9,569 nt of DNA from Pseudomonadota bacterium (GTDB lineage Bacteria; Myxococcota; Myxococcia; Myxococcales; Myxococcaceae), in assembly GCA_023423535.1 (NCBI GenBank), contig JAFAFL010000062.1, forward strand, positions 1-9,569, in the 5' to 3' direction. The notes under the pieces were generated by a model. That model did no database searches. It had not been told where the DNA came from and saw only the letters and a program-made list of their open reading frames with translations. Within the stretch, counting starts at the first letter, position 1. The number at the start of each line of letters is the position of its first letter. This document shows, piece after piece, positions 7,091 to 9,569 of this stretch. The position numbers were made by a program, and so were the translations under genes.

Positions 7091-9316
7091 ATGAAGCCGA
7101 GTGTCATAGTTGCCCTGCTGATCGGTGCCCTGATCGGCTTCGGCGTCGGCCAGGTGGTGAAGTCGCCGGGCTCGTCCGGCAGCACCCCGTCCGCCACCGC
7201 CGCTGCCCCGTCCGCCGCGCCCCAGAACGAAGACTCGCTGCAGTACAAGTCGAGCCAGATGCCCTCCGGCATCCTCGACGGCCTCACCGCCCAGCAGAAG
7301 GCGGCGGTGATGACCGTCGCGAACAACACCCAGTGCTCGCAGTGCCCGAGCGACACCGTCGCCAAGTGCCTCACCAACCACTCCTCGTGCGAGGGTGGCC
7401 AGGGTCAGCTGCGCCGCATGGCCGCGCTGGCGAAGGAGGGCAAGGGTCTCCGTGAGATCACCGCCGCCGTCGGTGGCAACGCGCCGGCCGGTCAGGCCGC
7501 CGCCCCCGCCGCGCAGTACCGCAAGGTGGACGTCCCCGCGGACTCGCCCTCCTTCGGCCCGGCGAACGCGAAGGTGACGATCGTGGAGTTCTCGGACTTC
7601 TACTGCCCGTTCTGCTCGCGCGTGCTCCCCACGCTCGAGGAGATCAAGAAGACCTACGGCAACGACGTCCGCGTGGTGTTCCGTCACCAGCTCCGCGGCT
7701 CGCCGCCGGACCAGAAGCTCGCCGCCGAGGCCTCCATGGCCGCGCACGCGCAGGGCAAGTTCTGGGAGTACCACGACAAGCTGTTCGGCAACATGCAGGG
7801 CCGTGACCGCGCTGCGCTCGAGCAGATCGCGCAGGACCTCAAGCTGGACATGAACAAGTTCAAGGCGGACCTCGACTCGGGCAAGTTCCGCCAGAAGGTC
7901 CTCGCGGACAGCGAGGCCGGCACCGCCGCGGGCGCCAACGGCACCCCGTCCTTCTTCATCAACGGCCGCCAGTTCGTGGGCGCGCAGCCGTTCGCGTCCT
8001 TCAAGACCGTCATCGACGAGGAGCTCGCCCGCGCGAACAAGGTCCTCGCCGAGGGCACGAAGCCGGAGCAGCTCTACGCCCGCCTGATGGAGACCCTCCC
8101 GGCCTCCGCCCCGGCGCCGCAGCGTCCGGCCGCGCCTCCCGCGAACGTCGTCCGCAAGGTGGACGTGCCCGCGGACACGCCGGTGTTCGGCCCGAAGAAC
8201 GCGAAGGTCACCATCGTGGAGTTCTCGGACTTCTACTGCCCGTTCTGCAGCCGCGTGGTCCCGACGCTCGAGGAGATCAAGAAGACCTACGGCAACGACG
8301 TCCGCATCGCGTTCCGCCACCAGCTCCGCGGCTCGTCGCCGGAGCAGAAGCTCGCGCACGAGGCCTCCATGGCCGCCCACGCGCAGGGCAAGTTCTGGGA
8401 GTACCACGACAAGCTCTTCGCCAACATGCAGGCGCGTGACCGCGCGGCCCTCGAGAAGATCGCCGAGGAGCTCAAGCTGGACATGAAGAAGTTCAAGGCG
8501 GACCTCGACAGCCAGAAGTACCGCGCGAAGGTCCAGGCGGACAGCGACGCGGGCACCCAGTTCGGCGCCAACGGCACCCCGACCTTCTTCATCAACGGCA
8601 AGCAGTTCGTGGGCGCGCAGCCGTTCCCCGCGTTCAAGGCCGTGATCGACGAGGAGCTCGCCCGCGCGAACAAGCTGCTCGCCGAGGGCACGAAGCCGGA
8701 CCAGCTCTACCAGAAGATCCTCGACACGGCCGCGGCCGCCGCGCCTGCGCCGTCCGTCGTCCCCGCCGCTGCCCCGGCCGAGCCGGCGGTGGTGAAGGAC
8801 ATCAAGCTCGACGGCGCCCCGACGAAGGGCCCGAAGAACGCGCCGGTGACCATCGTGGCGTTCAGCGACTTCGAGTGCCCGTTCTGCAGCCGCGTGCTGC
8901 CGACGATGGCGCAGCTGGAGAAGGACTACGGCAACAAGATCCGCATCGCGTTCAAGCACCAGCCGCTGCCATTCCACCCGAACGCCAAGCTCGCCGCGGC
9001 CGCGTCCATGGCGGCGAACGAGCAGGGCAAGTTCTGGGAGTACCACGACAAGCTGTTCCAGAATCAGAAGGCGCTCGACCGGGCGTCCCTCGAGCGCTAC
9101 GCCGAGGAGCTGAAGCTGGACATGGCGAAGTTCCGCCAGGTGCTCGACTCGAACAAGTACGCGGCGCAGATCGACGCGGACTCCGCCGAGGGCATGCGCA
9201 TCGGCGCCAACGGCACCCCGACCTTCTTCATCAACGGTCGGACCCTCGTGGGCGCGCAGCCGGTGGACGCGTTCAAGCGCGTCATCGACGAGGAGCTGAA
9301 GAAGGCCGGGAAGTAG
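7091..9316 (+). CDS. membrane-anchored triple DsbA-like thiol-disulfide oxidoreductase with N-terminal CcmH-like segment
   Basis: This 741-residue protein starts with an uncleaved-looking signal anchor (5-21), so the rest should face the periplasm. After a Ser/Pro/Ala linker comes a small domain (about 64-128) with C82-x2-C85, C93 and C100, then LRRMAALAKEGKGLREI, similar in layout to the CcmH/CycL domain. Three DsbA/thioredoxin-like domains follow, at about 144-336, 355-547 and 569-740. Each has a CPFC active site (C172/C175, C383/C386, C596/C599) and a cis-proline GTP loop (P286, P497, P710). Ala/Pro linkers separate them. All three keep the motif QGKFWEYHDKLF. The ATG at 7091 has AAGGAG 10 nt upstream; the frame is open further upstream, but that part is antisense to the TusA/PilZ genes. 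It should oxidise, reduce or isomerise disulfides, and the direction is not predictable from CPFC alone. A single domain is the norm for DsbA (about 200 residues). Confidence 0.95.
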   Translation: MKPSVIVALLIGALIGFGVGQVVKSPGSSGSTPSATAAAPSAAPQNEDSLQYKSSQMPSGILDGLTAQQKAAVMTVANNTQCSQCPSDTVAKCLTNHSSCEGGQGQLRRMAALAKEGKGLREITAAVGGNAPAGQAAAPAAQYRKVDVPADSPSFGPANAKVTIVEFSDFYCPFCSRVLPTLEEIKKTYGNDVRVVFRHQLRGSPPDQKLAAEASMAAHAQGKFWEYHDKLFGNMQGRDRAALEQIAQDLKLDMNKFKADLDSGKFRQKVLADSEAGTAAGANGTPSFFINGRQFVGAQPFASFKTVIDEELARANKVLAEGTKPEQLYARLMETLPASAPAPQRPAAPPANVVRKVDVPADTPVFGPKNAKVTIVEFSDFYCPFCSRVVPTLEEIKKTYGNDVRIAFRHQLRGSSPEQKLAHEASMAAHAQGKFWEYHDKLFANMQARDRAALEKIAEELKLDMKKFKADLDSQKYRAKVQADSDAGTQFGANGTPTFFINGKQFVGAQPFPAFKAVIDEELARANKLLAEGTKPDQLYQKILDTAAAAAPAPSVVPAAAPAEPAVVKDIKLDGAPTKGPKNAPVTIVAFSDFECPFCSRVLPTMAQLEKDYGNKIRIAFKHQPLPFHPNAKLAAAASMAANEQGKFWEYHDKLFQNQKALDRASLERYAEELKLDMAKFRQVLDSNKYAAQIDADSAEGMRIGANGTPTFFINGRTLVGAQPVDAFKRVIDEELKKAGK
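7520..8098 (+). repeat. DsbA-domain repeat unit 1
   Basis: This is the first copy of the coding repeat, residues 144-336. By hand alignment it differs from unit 2 at about 35 of 193 residues, with no gaps, and long stretches are near-identical in DNA, including third positions. The start-to-start distance to unit 2 is 633 nt (211 codons). It carries a divergent loop, HQLRGS, where unit 3 has HQPLPFHP. Confidence 0.9.
8153..8731 (+). repeat. DsbA-domain repeat unit 2
   Basis: This second copy covers residues 355-547. It shares with unit 1 the opening RKVDVPAD, the active-site block, the HQLRGS loop and the tail ELARANK-LAEGTKP, so the duplicated segment includes the C-terminal extension and not only the catalytic fold. 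The tail of unit 1 and the tail of unit 2 are also close in DNA. Confidence 0.9.
8795..9313 (+). repeat. DsbA-domain repeat unit 3
   Basis: This third copy covers about residues 569-741 and is clearly more diverged from units 1 and 2 than they are from each other. It has AFSDFECPFC instead of EFSDFYCPFC and retains the PLPFHP loop usual in single-domain bacterial DsbA-like proteins. It ends without the ELARANK tail extension. It probably represents the older form from which the others were derived. Confidence 0.85.
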
Positions 9317-9348
9317 TCCGCTCCTTCTGAAGCACCGCTGGGCCTGAC

Positions 9349-9388
9349 GGCCGCGGGATCTCCGGATCCTGCGGCCGTTTCGCTTTTT
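9349..9388 (+). terminator. intrinsic terminator after the multi-DsbA gene
   Basis: A 12-pair stem (9349-9376, with one internal G-U pair) closes a TCCG loop: GGCCGCGGGATC pairs with GATCCTGCGGCC. It is followed by GTTTCGCTTTTT on the plus strand. It begins 32 nt after the TAG of the multi-DsbA gene and fits a Rho-independent terminator. Confidence 0.9.
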
Positions 9389-9408
9389 CCGGCTTAGAGT
9401 CCGCAGTC

Positions 9409-9569
9409 ATGTCGCTGGCAACGGTGCTCGTTCTCGCCCTCTCCGCCGCCACGCCGCCTTCGGACGCGCCGGCCCTCGTGCAAACGGCCGGAGTGAAGCG
9501 CACCGCGCGCCTGGTGTCCGTTCCGATGGGGCTCGACACGCACGCGGCGGCGGATCCCTGGGCGGGTCG
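9409..9569 (+). CDS. start of a secreted protein, cut by the window end
   Basis: An ATG at 9409 opens a frame that continues to the last base (53 codons visible). The first residues, MSLATVLVLALSAATPPSD, look like a short Sec signal peptide with cleavage near residues 14-16, after which the sequence is soluble. The beginning lies 20 nt after the terminator T tract, so it is a separate transcript; a promoter would have to lie within or next to the terminator. No strong ribosome site is visible (AGAG at 9396-9399 is the best). The visible part is too short to assign a family. Confidence 0.6.
   Translation, partial: MSLATVLVLALSAATPPSDAPALVQTAGVKRTARLVSVPMGLDTHAAADPWAG

Noticed and set aside
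7073..9046. A 657-residue minus-strand open frame antisense to the multi-DsbA gene
   Set aside because: Its translation is Val/Leu/Arg/His-rich and repetitive because it mirrors the repeat domains. It has no recognisable motif and is a codon-bias shadow.
9282..9539. A minus-strand frame of 85 residues at the right end
   Set aside because: It spans the clear plus-strand terminator and the signal-peptide gene start, and shows no family motif.

Overview
The window is high-GC chromosomal DNA, tightly packed with genes. Three things suggest a myxobacterium or relative (Myxococcota, formerly Deltaproteobacteria): strong G/C bias at third codon positions, a coiled-coil/PilZ protein of a kind common in that group, and a membrane-anchored protein with several DsbA-like domains. 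This placement is inference from protein style; no marker gene is present. I see no tRNA, rRNA, CRISPR array, transposase, integrase or phage gene.

Layout. (a) 77-2273, minus strand: a three-gene respiratory operon. A nine-heme, C-terminally anchored cytochrome c (1182-2273) is followed through an ATGA overlap by an FdnI/HydC-type diheme cytochrome b (409-1185), and 38 nt later by a small membrane protein of unknown function (77-370). Together they look like an inner-membrane quinol:periplasmic-cytochrome electron conduit, built like a split version of the Geobacter CbcL fusion. (b) 2593-3954, minus: an exported stand-alone penicillin-binding transpeptidase, separated from the operon by a 319-nt gap without a recognisable gene. 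(c) 4059-5914, plus, divergent from (b): an ABC-2 type exporter, permease then ATPase, joined by an ATGA overlap. (d) 5922-6958, minus, convergent with (c) across only 7 nt: a TusA/SirA-like sulfur-carrier family protein followed through a GTGA overlap by a coiled-coil/PilZ protein. (e) 7091-9316, plus, divergent from (d): a 741-residue protein with an N-terminal membrane anchor, a four-cysteine CcmH-like segment and three tandem DsbA-like domains, ending at a strong intrinsic terminator (9349-9388). (f) 9409 to the window end: the start of a secreted protein, cut by the window edge.

How they may work together. The cytochrome operon handles respiratory electron flow at the inner membrane. The multi-DsbA protein handles thiol-disulfide chemistry in the periplasm, where the multiheme cytochrome and the transpeptidase also act; a functional link between them is only a hypothesis. 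The most unusual items are the triple-DsbA protein, whose first two domains are recent near-copies, and the split nonaheme c/diheme b pair with its extra small partner.
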